Shown piece after piece: positions 35,577 through 44,071 of a DNA stretch of 64,000 bases. Every line of letters begins with the position of its first letter. The stretch's first letter is position 1. The stretch spans positions 1 through 64,000 of the forward strand of contig JABLXC010000002.1 of NCBI GenBank assembly GCA_013178185.1, read 5' to 3'. The notes beneath the pieces are model-generated. The model did not search any database, had not been told where the DNA came from, and worked only from the letters and a program-made list of their open reading frames with translations. A program made the position numbers and the translations under genes. Source of the stretch: Anaerolineae bacterium. Lineage in GTDB: Bacteria > Chloroflexota > Anaerolineae > Anaerolineales > Anaerolineaceae.

Positions 35577-36410
35577 CTACGGCTCGCTGATCGAAAGCCA
35601 GTTCAGCTCCACGTTGACCGGCACGTACGCTTCAGAAGAGACGTTGATCCCCGTGTATCCTGGGTCAACGATCTCTTCGTCCTTCACCCTGGCGATTTCG
35701 ACGTCGTTCACAATGAAGATCAGCGTTTTCCCTTTGCAAATGGCGGTGAAGACATTTTTCTTGTCTTTCCCAAATTTGATGGATTTAATACCCCCGGTTG
35801 CCAGTTCTTTGTCTTCATCCTCGTAGTAACGCATAATGCTGTAATAACCGCCGCTGGTCGCGATAAACTCGTACCAGCCGTAATCGGTAAAGCGGCACAC
35901 GATGCCAATATTGTTGGTGTTGACGCCCTTGTTTTCAACCTCAAAATCAATCCGCACATCTTCGTATTCATGGGGGGTGTACAGGTGATACAGGTACAGG
36001 TAAGGGCTCTCCAGGTCGAATTTCAACGCCCCTCGTTCCTGTTCGACCGAATAAACCGGTTGGGCCTCTTCATCTTCTTCTTCCACTCCTTCGGGCAAGA
36101 GGTAATACTCTTCGAGCGCCCAATCGGTGGTGTTCAGGGGACCGTCGAACTCGTCCATGAAAAAGCGCGGGGCGTTGCTGGTCCCCGAATTGGATGGCGT
36201 TTCAACCTCTTCTTCCACTTTCTCCGCCAGTGCTGGTTTGGGTTCGCTTGCCGTCCCTGAACTATGCCCTGTCGTCACGCCGCCGATTTCCTCGCTGCTT
36301 TCTTGCTTTACCTCAGGTTCCTTTGTGGCAACCTCTTTGTCCCCCCCAAAAAAACCGCAAGCCAGGGAGATGACTGTCAGCATACCAAGCGCTACCAGCA
36401 TTTTCTTCAT
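35577..36410 (-). CDS. Lipoprotein with carbohydrate-binding-like beta-sandwich
   Basis: A 277-residue protein: signal MKKMLVALGMLTVISLAC with the lipid cysteine at 18, a Glu/Ser/Thr-rich disordered linker of about 70 residues, and a beta-rich domain from FFMDEFDGPLNTTDWAL onward. DEFDGPLNT is a start motif of LamG/concanavalin-type and 3-keto-disaccharide-hydrolase-like domains, and the rest has alternating strands (LKFDLESPYLYLYHL, IGIVCRFTDYGWYEFIAT, VFTAICKGKTLIFIVND). No catalytic residue is recognised, so binding of a surface polymer is the safer call. Convergent with the preceding + strand membrane gene. Confidence 0.65.
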   Translation of the reverse strand: MKKMLVALGMLTVISLACGFFGGDKEVATKEPEVKQESSEEIGGVTTGHSSGTASEPKPALAEKVEEEVETPSNSGTSNAPRFFMDEFDGPLNTTDWALEEYYLLPEGVEEEDEEAQPVYSVEQERGALKFDLESPYLYLYHLYTPHEYEDVRIDFEVENKGVNTNNIGIVCRFTDYGWYEFIATSGGYYSIMRYYEDEDKELATGGIKSIKFGKDKKNVFTAICKGKTLIFIVNDVEIARVKDEEIVDPGYTGINVSSEAYVPVNVELNWLSISEP

Positions 36411-36839
36411 GATGATTTCCCCTTTCTGAGCTGACCAATATGGAGTTGTGTCTCAGAATATTTTAGTATAGAAAAAACTATAACGCTTTTATGAGAACTG
36501 CCCAACTTTCTCCTGTAAGAATGTCTGGCGAGCGCCAGGCTGACCTCCCACAGCGCTGGCCGCGCCCCGCGTCGCGCCGTCCTTTCAAAGTCGCGAAGCG
36601 TCTCGCTTCCGATGTAATTTTGAGGGGCGAGAAAGCGCACCGGATGAAAAGTCCAGGCCCTAAAGGTTTTTCCCGTAGAACCAGGGTTGTTTCTTGCAAA
36701 AAAACTCCCATCGAAAATGTGCTTTTGATTGCACAGGAAACCTTTAGGGTCTGACAGTCTCTGCGAAACCTTGCGGCGCAAAAACAACCGGCGCATCTGG
36801 TACAATTGTGTCCGACCGCCGGTTCGAATCTGAAATTTT
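36411..36839. other. Intergenic region of 429 bases, no gene seen
   Basis: The only long open frame here (36407-36805, - strand) has no family resemblance and a composition unlike a real protein, so I treat the stretch as noncoding. It holds a 12-bp inverted repeat and probably the promoter of the GT-C paralog B gene, which I could not define clearly. Confidence 0.6.
36658..36749. repeat. 12-bp inverted repeat flanking a 68-base segment
   Basis: CCCTAAAGGTTT at 36658-36669 and AAACCTTTAGGG at 36738-36749 are exact complements. They could form a long-loop RNA stem, a site for a recombinase or remains of a dispersed element. Nothing else in the window has the same sequence as far as I can see. 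Confidence 0.5.
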
Positions 36840-38735
36840 ATGAAATCACAAACCCCTTTACGGATCTACCCGCTTTATTTTTTGCTCAACACGCTGGAGG
36901 GCGCGCTGGCGCTCTTTACACTCTTCCGGCTAGAGTCGATGCAGCGCAACGCGGTTTTCTTGGGTTTTTCTCTGTCGCGCCTGGCAACGGCCGGGCTTGC
37001 GTTTGCGTTCCTTCTGGTTTTCCTGGCGCTGTTCCTGCTTTCGCTGCGGCAAGGCGAGTGGCTGAGGAAGCTGGATGCCCGGCTGGAGTGCTGGATCCTG
37101 GCGCAGGACAGGCTGGCAAAGCTGGTTTTGCTGCTGGGGGGTGGTTTCCTGGGTTGGGCGGCGCTGCTGGTCTTCCTGAACCTGCCAGGCGGCGAGATGC
37201 TTGGCATGTTACAGGCGGTTTACCTGCGAGCTACTGGGCTGTTCTTCTGGCTGGCGGCCCTGATGTTTCAAACCCTGCTTTTTCTCTTTTATCGTTTTAA
37301 AGAGGGTTTTTCCTGGGCTGGTTTGCGCGCGGAGCGTGCCCGGCGGGTGCGCCTGGCGCGTTTTTTGCTGGCCGCCGCGCTCTGCGGCGGCGCGCTGGCT
37401 CTGGCGGTGACTATTTTTTTTGACCTGGAACAGTTTTATACTTTCTTGAATATATTTATCCTGCTCGTCCTGCTGACGCTGGTTTCGCTCTGGCTGTGGC
37501 AGGATCACGGCCAAAGAGCCTTGCGCACCTGGCTGCTGGCGCTGCTGATCTTCGTATTCACGTTTGTGGTTTACCGCGCCGCCACTTTTGTGGTCGAGCG
37601 CCCGAACACCCCGGCCAAAGCTTATTTTGATCTGCTGGCGGATGCCTGGCTGCATGGGCGTCTCTACCTGACCGATCCGGGTCAAACCCACGACCTGACG
37701 CTGTATCAGGGTCAATGGTATGTTGCCAACCCGCCAATGGTGGCGGTTTTGATGGTGCCTTGGGTCAAGATGTACACCGTCGCCGGGGTCAATACCGTCG
37801 TCTTTTCAATAATCTTCGGAGCGTTGAACCTCGCGCTGATGTTCATCATCCTCGAACTGATGGCTGCCAGAGGCTGGACGCGCCTTTCCACCGGCGGCAA
37901 CCTGTGGCTGACGGCTTTGCTCGGTTTCGGCACGGTGCATTTTTACCTTTCGATTGTAGGAAAGATGTGGTTCATGAGCCAGACGGTCACCGTCACCTTT
38001 CTGGCGCTGGCAGTTCTCTTTGCGCTTACCGAGCGCCCGCCCTGGCTGGTGGGCATGATGTTGGGTTTTGGGATGATCGCCAGACCGAACATCGCGCTGG
38101 CCTGGCCGCTCGTCTTTGGCATCACTGCCCAGCTTCAAAAAGACGCTGGCAGCCGGCTGGACTGGCGCAGGCTGACGGGCTGGACGGTTCTTTCGGGGCT
38201 GCCCATGATCCTGGCGGTTGGGGCGCTGCTGGGGTACAACTACCTCCGCTTTAACGACTTCCTGGATTTTGGCTATCTGACCGAGAACGTGGCCGATTTT
38301 ATGGCCGATGACCTGAAGAACTACGGAACGTTCAATACCCACTTTATCGAACGTAACCTGCGGGTGATGTTCCTGGCGCTGCCGGAATGGGACCCGATTT
38401 GCAGGCGGGTGGTGCCGCAACACCAGGGGATGAGCATGTTCCTGGCGACGCCTGCTCTGGTCTACCTGGTCAAAGCCCTGCGGCGTTCTCCATGGGTGCT
38501 GGGCGCCTGGAGTGCCATCCTGGCGTTGATTGCTCTTATCTCGACTTATTACAACACGGGCGCCTGGCAGTTTGGGTACAAATACATGCTCGATTTTGCC
38601 GTGCCGGTGATCATGCTGCTCGCGGTTGCCGCAGGAAAACGGGTCTCCTGGCCTTTCCGTGTTCTCATCCTGCTCAGCATTGCCAGCAATATCATCGGGG
38701 TGTTGTGGTGGTACGGAAAGTGGTGCGTCTATTAG
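36840..38735 (+). CDS. GT-C-like polytopic membrane protein, paralog B
   Basis: A 631-residue paralog of 32128-34029 with the same domain plan: N-terminal helices, the VERPNTPAKAYFDLLADAW and THDLTLYQGQWYVANPP region, MWFMSQTVTVTFLAL, and LTENVADFMADDLKNYGTF before the last helices. The two genes are separated by another polytopic gene and a lipoprotein gene on the opposite strand, so the pair arose by duplication with divergence rather than as a recent tandem copy. A glycosyltransferase or flippase role is inferred from the fold only. Its stop codon overlaps the stop of the histidine kinase by four bases (convergent). Confidence 0.65.
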   Translation: MKSQTPLRIYPLYFLLNTLEGALALFTLFRLESMQRNAVFLGFSLSRLATAGLAFAFLLVFLALFLLSLRQGEWLRKLDARLECWILAQDRLAKLVLLLGGGFLGWAALLVFLNLPGGEMLGMLQAVYLRATGLFFWLAALMFQTLLFLFYRFKEGFSWAGLRAERARRVRLARFLLAAALCGGALALAVTIFFDLEQFYTFLNIFILLVLLTLVSLWLWQDHGQRALRTWLLALLIFVFTFVVYRAATFVVERPNTPAKAYFDLLADAWLHGRLYLTDPGQTHDLTLYQGQWYVANPPMVAVLMVPWVKMYTVAGVNTVVFSIIFGALNLALMFIILELMAARGWTRLSTGGNLWLTALLGFGTVHFYLSIVGKMWFMSQTVTVTFLALAVLFALTERPPWLVGMMLGFGMIARPNIALAWPLVFGITAQLQKDAGSRLDWRRLTGWTVLSGLPMILAVGALLGYNYLRFNDFLDFGYLTENVADFMADDLKNYGTFNTHFIERNLRVMFLALPEWDPICRRVVPQHQGMSMFLATPALVYLVKALRRSPWVLGAWSAILALIALISTYYNTGAWQFGYKYMLDFAVPVIMLLAVAAGKRVSWPFRVLILLSIASNIIGVLWWYGKWCVY

Positions 38736-40147
38736 CCTGTGTTGGCGAAAGGCAGCTCGATGAAAAAGGCGCTGCCCTCGCTCGGCTTCGATTCTGCCCA
38801 CACACTCCCCCCGTGTGATTCCACCAGCGCTTTTACAATCGCCAGCCCAAGACCGCTTTCGCCGCTTTCTGTATGGCGCGATTTGTCGGCGCGGCGGAAG
38901 CGGTCGAAAATAAAAGGCAAATCCTCAGCGTCAATGCCCGTTCCGGTATCTTCAACCATTATTCGCGCTCTTCCGTTTTTATTCCATGCTTTTACAAGAA
39001 TTTTCCCGCCTGCCGGGGTGTAGCGGAAGGCATTGCTCAAAAGGTTGTCCATCACCTGCATCATACGATCTTCGTCAACCCAAATTTCGGGCATTCCCGC
39101 TTCTGTTTCCACGCTCAGAGCGATGTTTTGCTGTGCTGCCTGGTGCTGGAATAATTGGATTGCCCGCTCCAAAAGCGCAGCTGGAGAGATTCGCTGTGGG
39201 TTCAGCGGTAGTTCGCCTGCATCCGCTTGAGAAAGCACCCTCAAATCGCCCACCAGTTTCTGCAGCCGCTCAATTTCGGTATGGATGAGCGCGAAGCGCT
39301 GGGGGGTAGGTTGGAGCACGCCATCTCGCATTGATTCGACATAGCCGCCGATGACGGTCAGGGGGGTGCGCAGGTCGTGGGCGATATCCGCCGTCATCTG
39401 CCGCCGTAAGAGGTTGCTGCGCGCTACTTCCTGGCTCATGCGGTTAAAAGCGGCTGCCAGTTGCCCGATCTCATCGTGAGAAGCAACCCTGACCTCTTGT
39501 TCCAGCCTTCCTTCAGCGATGCTTTGCGCCGCTTTGGTTAGCGCTTTTAACGGGTTGGTGAGCGTCCGGGCCAGCAGGATCCCCATCACCAGCGCGGCCA
39601 GCAAGGCGCCCAGAATGCCCAACATCAGAGCGCGGTTCGTGCGTTCCAGAAAGAGCGCCTCTTCTGGGTTAAAGTTGGGTAAGCCGGAGGCGGTCAATAT
39701 GACGCCAACCCGCTGGTTATTCACTTCAATTGGATCGCCCTGCGCCAGGAGGTCGGCAGGCAACTGGGATCCTTCAGGGTAGTCCCGCTCCACAGAGACG
39801 ATGACGATTCCCTGCGCATCGGCTAGGCCTAACAAATTGCGGCGGTCTCGCCGCACCAGGAAATTTTCGCCGGGTAAAGGTTCCTCAGGTGGGGGGGCGG
39901 GGGCCGGGGAACTTTCGTGTTGAAGCTCCCGCCATTGGCTTGCAACGCCTTCCCAGGAGCCGTTTTCGGTGTAATAATTTGCCAGCGTCTGTTCCATGCT
40001 GCTGCGCTGTTGGTCAATGATCAACTGCGTCAGTCGGCTGGCGCTGGTCACCCGGATGAAGACGGCCACCAGTGCCGCGGTGGTGAAGGCTACCGCTACG
40101 AAGGCCAGGGCAAGTTTCCAGTAAAGCGTTTTGAACATCTCCGTCAA
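38732..40147 (-). CDS. Two-component sensor histidine kinase with HAMP domain
   Basis: A 471-residue kinase. N-terminal helix (about 10-32), an extracytoplasmic sensory segment of about 140 residues with a Pro-rich stretch (SSPAPAPPPEEPLP), a second helix (about 175-193), a HAMP domain, then the HisKA motif MTADIAHDLRTPLTVI with the phospho-His at 257, and an HATPase_c domain with N box MDNLLSNAFRY, VEDTGTGID and GLGLAIVKALVESHGG. All motifs are intact. It overlaps the response regulator stop by ATGA, so they are co-translated. The sensed signal is unknown; the cell-envelope export locus divergent from it suggests envelope stress. Confidence 0.92.
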   Translation of the reverse strand: MTEMFKTLYWKLALAFVAVAFTTAALVAVFIRVTSASRLTQLIIDQQRSSMEQTLANYYTENGSWEGVASQWRELQHESSPAPAPPPEEPLPGENFLVRRDRRNLLGLADAQGIVIVSVERDYPEGSQLPADLLAQGDPIEVNNQRVGVILTASGLPNFNPEEALFLERTNRALMLGILGALLAALVMGILLARTLTNPLKALTKAAQSIAEGRLEQEVRVASHDEIGQLAAAFNRMSQEVARSNLLRRQMTADIAHDLRTPLTVIGGYVESMRDGVLQPTPQRFALIHTEIERLQKLVGDLRVLSQADAGELPLNPQRISPAALLERAIQLFQHQAAQQNIALSVETEAGMPEIWVDEDRMMQVMDNLLSNAFRYTPAGGKILVKAWNKNGRARIMVEDTGTGIDAEDLPFIFDRFRRADKSRHTESGESGLGLAIVKALVESHGGSVWAESKPSEGSAFFIELPFANTG

Positions 40148-40830
40148 TCCGGCTTGTGAAATCGGTAGCCGATGCCGAAGACCGTCTCGATATACCGCGG
40201 CGAGGCTGCGTCAGCTTCAATTTTTTGGCGTAAGTTTCGAATATGTACGTTCAATGTGCTTTCTAAACCGGTGAAACCGCGCCCCACCAAAGAATCAGCC
40301 AGTTCCGCCCGTGTAAAAACCCTGCCCGGCGAGCGCATCAATATGGCCAGTAAGCCAAACTCAATGGGGGTTAAAGAGACATCCGCGCCCTGAACGGTGA
40401 CGGTATGCGTGCGCTCGTCCAGGACGATCTCGCCAGCGCGTAACAGTTCGGCCTTTTCCGCAACATCATCCACCCGCCGCAACACCGCCCGGATGCGCGC
40501 CATCAGTTCGCGCAGGCGGAATGGTTTAATAACAAAATCGTCTGCGCCCAGATCCAACCCTAACACGGCGTCGGTTTCTTCTTCGCGGGCGGTAATGATG
40601 ATCACCGGTGTCTGCCGTTCCTGCCGAAACTGGCGCAGGAACTGGTAGCCGTCCATCTTGGGCATCATGATATCCAGCAGGATCAGGTCGGGCTGTTCGT
40701 GGCGTGCCGTATAGATGGCGCTTTGCCCGTCTGGGGCGATGATCACACGAAAACCTTGCTCGCTCAGATATTCTTGCAGCAATTGCCGGACGCTGCTCTG
40801 GTCATCCACAACAAGAATGGTATGGGTCAT
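40144..40830 (-). CDS. OmpR/PhoB family response regulator
   Basis: A 228-residue protein: receiver domain with acidic pair VVDDQ and phospho-Asp53 in LLDIMMP, T/K switch residues around ITAREEET, and a C-terminal winged helix with LTPIEFGLLAILMRSPGRVFTRAEL and VHIRNLRQKIEADAASPRYIETVFGIGYRF. The ATG at 40830 follows TTTTGGAG, which is preferred over an upstream ATG at 40863. The kinase gene follows with an ATGA overlap. It is divergent from the adaptor export locus, whose promoter region has an 11-bp-spaced direct repeat, the common pattern for OmpR-type binding sites. Confidence 0.93.
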   Translation of the reverse strand: MTHTILVVDDQSSVRQLLQEYLSEQGFRVIIAPDGQSAIYTARHEQPDLILLDIMMPKMDGYQFLRQFRQERQTPVIIITAREEETDAVLGLDLGADDFVIKPFRLRELMARIRAVLRRVDDVAEKAELLRAGEIVLDERTHTVTVQGADVSLTPIEFGLLAILMRSPGRVFTRAELADSLVGRGFTGLESTLNVHIRNLRQKIEADAASPRYIETVFGIGYRFHKPD

Positions 40831-40969
40831 GGCGCTCCAAAAATCATTAAAACCGAAACTCACGGCTCTGCGGATTACAGGGTAACACAGATTTATGTAG
40901 ATTTGATTTAGAACCCTGGTAAGCGCAATTTATATTTCCCTTAAATGATAATCCAAATCTTCACATTCT

Positions 40970-41002
40970 CTAAATGAGATCTAAACAGCCTTCCACTATG
41001 AT
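40970..41002 (+). promoter_or_regulatory. Candidate response-regulator box and -10 of the adaptor operon
   Basis: CTAAA occurs at 40970 and 40981, exactly 11 bases apart, ending 11 bases ahead of TATGAT (40997-41002). OmpR/PhoB-type factors bind such 11-bp direct repeats next to a -10 box without a good -35. The overall A/T-rich region shows no better -35. Confidence 0.4.
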
Positions 41003-41079
41003 CGGTCATGTAGTAAATGGGTGGGTCTTTGAAGCCTGCTATTTTCTTGCGCAAGGAAGGGCTTTCCGGAGGTAAATCA

Positions 41080-42507
41080 ATGAAATGGCCGAAGATTATC
41101 GAAAGCGACTGGTGGAAGGGTCATAAAAAGATTGGGGTCGTGCTGTCCGGCCTTTTCCTCCTGGCGGGGGTGGCAGCCGCCTGGTATTTTTTGAGCGCCA
41201 GCCAGAAAAATAACCAGAACGCCGCCAGCGCGTTGCAGCCCTCTTATCAGACAGCGATTGCTCGGCGGGGAGATTTGCGCGTTTCGGTCACCGGCGCCGG
41301 CGTCCTGGGGGCGCATCAATCGGTGGATCTGGCCTTTTCTACACGCGGCACGGTGGTGGAGCTGAACGTTGCCTTAGGGGATAGGGTCAAGGAAGGCGAT
41401 GTGTTGGCCAGATTAGGGAATACCGAATCCCTGGACGCCGATCTTGCAAGCGCGGAACTGGCTTACCTGGAGGCCAGGCAAGAGTTGACTGCCCTCCAAC
41501 AAAATGCAGATGTCGCCCTGGCGCAGGCTTATCTGGATTGGGTGACGGCCAAAGCGTCTTATGATGATGCTTTGTCTCACTACCAACGTACAAATTATTC
41601 CCGTTGCGGTCAGGATGTCAACACCCGCAACGCCGAAACGCTCGAACGCGCCAGAGACCGGCTGAACGCAATCACACCAGGCGCCGATGGGTGGATAGAG
41701 GCGAGAAATGCGTATGATACGGCGCTGGCAAATTACAACTATTGTATTTCTTATACTGCTGACGAAAAAAGCGAAGCAAAGGCAACGCTCGACCTGGCCG
41801 AGTTGACCATGCAGCAAGCTGAAGTGAAATATAACCGCCTGAAAGCAGGTTCGGGGATTGACCCGGACGAACTGGCTCTGGCAGAAGCCAAAGTGAATGA
41901 AGCTGAGACCCGGCTGGCTAAGTGTAAAAAAGACCTTGAAGGGGTTACGATAATTGCCCCAATTACCGGAAAGGTAACCTACCTGGCAGCCGGTCAGGGA
42001 GAGATCGTCGGAACCGAAAAGTTCATCACCATTTCAGACCTCAGCCTTCCAACCTTGGAGATCAATGTAGATGAGGCGGACCTGGATAAGTTCAAGGTTG
42101 GCAACACGGCTTATGTTGTCTTCGATGCCTTGCCCGCCAAAGTCTTTACGGGTCAGGTCACGCGAGTCGACCCGCAATTAAGCTCAAGTTGGGAGACAAC
42201 CACAGCCCTCGGATGGGTTCAGCTTGGCGAAGACGCAGCAGCGGCGCTGCAATCCTATCCGCTTGGGCTGAGCGCAACCATCGAGATTGTCTCAGCCGAG
42301 GCAAAGGACGCGCTTCTCGTACCGGTAGAGGCGGTGCATGACCTGGGCGGTGGTCAATACGCTGTCTTTGTTAAAGAAGCTGACGGCAGGTTGCGGCTGC
42401 GTCTGGTTGAAGTTAGCATCCAGGATGAGACGTATGCCGCAATTACCAGTGGCTTAAACCCTGCAGATGTCGTGACAACCGGGCTTGTCTCTACAGCCAG
42501 CCGGTAA
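41080..42507 (+). CDS. HlyD/RND-type efflux adaptor, first of three paralogs
   Basis: A 475-residue adaptor: membrane helix (about 18-38), lipoyl/barrel-sandwich half (ARRGDLRVSVTGAGVLGAH, VALGDRVKEGDVLARLG), a long coiled-coil hairpin (about 115-305), then barrel parts with VDEADLDKFKVGNTAYVVFDA and EAVHDLGGGQYAVFV. The middle of the hairpin carries SRCGQDV (Cys176) and YNYCISYT (Cys222), a cysteine pair repeated in both paralogs downstream. GGAGGTAAATCA stands before the ATG. It opens an operon with two more adaptors and a MacB-type ATPase and permease. No outer-membrane channel gene is near. Confidence 0.88.
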   Translation: MKWPKIIESDWWKGHKKIGVVLSGLFLLAGVAAAWYFLSASQKNNQNAASALQPSYQTAIARRGDLRVSVTGAGVLGAHQSVDLAFSTRGTVVELNVALGDRVKEGDVLARLGNTESLDADLASAELAYLEARQELTALQQNADVALAQAYLDWVTAKASYDDALSHYQRTNYSRCGQDVNTRNAETLERARDRLNAITPGADGWIEARNAYDTALANYNYCISYTADEKSEAKATLDLAELTMQQAEVKYNRLKAGSGIDPDELALAEAKVNEAETRLAKCKKDLEGVTIIAPITGKVTYLAAGQGEIVGTEKFITISDLSLPTLEINVDEADLDKFKVGNTAYVVFDALPAKVFTGQVTRVDPQLSSSWETTTALGWVQLGEDAAAALQSYPLGLSATIEIVSAEAKDALLVPVEAVHDLGGGQYAVFVKEADGRLRLRLVEVSIQDETYAAITSGLNPADVVTTGLVSTASR

Positions 42508-42534
42508 GGCCGCCTGAGTATGCGAGGGAAAGAC

Positions 42535-44007
42535 ATGACCGCCTTGAAGGAATTTTTCAAACAAAAACCCTGGCTGGCATTCGTCCCGCTGGTCATCCTG
42601 GCGGCCGTCGCTGGCCTTATCTTCTGGTTTGGAGGAGCCCCCCAGGCGGCTGCTGAATCACCAGGTTACCAGACCGTTTCTGTGATTCGGGGGGATCTCT
42701 CGGTGGAGATTACGGGAACAGGAAATCTCATAGCAGGACAGGAAGTTGACCTGGGCTTCTCAACGGATGGCCTCATCCGCGAGATTAAAGTTCATCTTGG
42801 AGACCAGGTAAAAGCCGGGCAGGTTCTCGCGACGCTGGATGAGATTGACCAATTGCAAATTGCTTTGGATGATTGGAAGCTCCAGTTGAATGCTGCCCGA
42901 AAAGCGCTCGACGACCTTTTGAACAGCGGCGACAAAGCCCTGGCGCAGGCGCTCAAAAAGTATGCGGCCGCAAAAGAAACTTATGAAGAAGCAAAAAAGA
43001 ATTTGCGCCAACCAGGGGATGCGCGCTGCGCCCCCGCCAAAACGGAAGAATACTATTACAACTACCTGTATGCTCAGGATCGCGTCAATGAGTGGGAAGA
43101 CTACCTGCAATACGGCAATACGGGCTATGGCGTCAATTACATATTGAAAGTTCTCAAGCCCATGCGGCAGGAACGCGACGCGGCTTATTACAACCTGAAA
43201 TATTGTGAAGGATATACCGAACAGGAAATTCTTGAATCGAATGCAAACCTTCAATTAGCTGAAGCGAACCTGAAGAAATCAGAAGCGATCTATCAGAACT
43301 TGCTGGCAAACGCTGGCGTCGATCCAGCGCAGGTTGAAATTGCCCGCGCCAGGCTGAAAACCGCAGAGATTCAGGTGATCAAAGCTCAAAACGATTTGGA
43401 CGGCGCGACCATCGTCGCTCCAATAGATGGGACTGTTGTAGCCCTTAATGCCGAAGAGGGTCAGACTGTCGTCGCCATCAATAAAATCCAGGACGCGAGT
43501 AGCGATGCGACGATTTACACCAGCGAATTTATCACAATATCCGATCTGAGGACCCCTTACCTGGACGTCAAAATTGACGAGACTGATCTGCAAAATTTTG
43601 CTGTCGGATGTCCCGCAAAAATTTCCTTCGATGCCATCCCCGGGCGCACTTTTTCCGGCAAAGTTGCCCAGGTTGATCCGGCGCTGGTTACGGCCGAAAA
43701 CGTTTCTATGGTGCATGGTCTGGTGGAGCTAAAAGACGCTGAAATGATGCCCGGAAAACCTCTCCCGCTGGGGCTTACCGCTTCCGTGGAAATCACCTGC
43801 TCGACGGTGCAAGACGCCCTGCTCGTGCCTGTTTCTGCCTGGTACCAATCATCGGATGGTTCTTCCTACGTTTACGTCCTGGGCGATAGCGGAATGCCGG
43901 AAAAGCGCACGGTTGAAATCGGTTTGCAGGGGACATCCTATGTGGAAATTCGTAAGGGTCTGAGCGAAGGCGATTCCGTCTTGATCAGCCAGGTGAAGTC
44001 AGACTAA
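42535..44007 (+). CDS. HlyD/RND-type efflux adaptor, second of three paralogs
   Basis: A 490-residue paralog of the previous gene: membrane helix (about 14-33), SVIRGDLSVEITGTGNLIAG, coiled-coil hairpin with DARCAPAK (Cys165) and LKYCEGYTEQE (Cys224), second lipoyl half TIVAPIDGTVVALNAEEGQTV, and beta-barrel EITCSTVQDALLVPVSAWY. The insert between the hairpin cysteines is the longest of the three (59 residues). GAGGGAAAGAC precedes the ATG at 42535. It may form mixed hexameric funnels with its neighbours, but no stoichiometry can be read from the sequence. Confidence 0.87.
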   Translation: MTALKEFFKQKPWLAFVPLVILAAVAGLIFWFGGAPQAAAESPGYQTVSVIRGDLSVEITGTGNLIAGQEVDLGFSTDGLIREIKVHLGDQVKAGQVLATLDEIDQLQIALDDWKLQLNAARKALDDLLNSGDKALAQALKKYAAAKETYEEAKKNLRQPGDARCAPAKTEEYYYNYLYAQDRVNEWEDYLQYGNTGYGVNYILKVLKPMRQERDAAYYNLKYCEGYTEQEILESNANLQLAEANLKKSEAIYQNLLANAGVDPAQVEIARARLKTAEIQVIKAQNDLDGATIVAPIDGTVVALNAEEGQTVVAINKIQDASSDATIYTSEFITISDLRTPYLDVKIDETDLQNFAVGCPAKISFDAIPGRTFSGKVAQVDPALVTAENVSMVHGLVELKDAEMMPGKPLPLGLTASVEITCSTVQDALLVPVSAWYQSSDGSSYVYVLGDSGMPEKRTVEIGLQGTSYVEIRKGLSEGDSVLISQVKSD

Positions 44008-44071
44008 AGGGCCGCTTCTGGCAGGAAATGATTTTATAGAAGGGTTCATTCCTTGAGGAGCAAGAGAGACA

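Noticed and set aside
36407-36805. 132-residue - strand open frame in the 36.4-36.8 kb gap
   Set aside because: Arg-, Ser- and Lys-rich text with no domain, no ribosome site and an overlap with the lipoprotein start; taken as noncoding.
37806-38801. 331-residue - strand open frame opposite GT-C paralog B
   Set aside because: His/Gln-rich shadow of a polytopic gene; overlaps the histidine kinase end.
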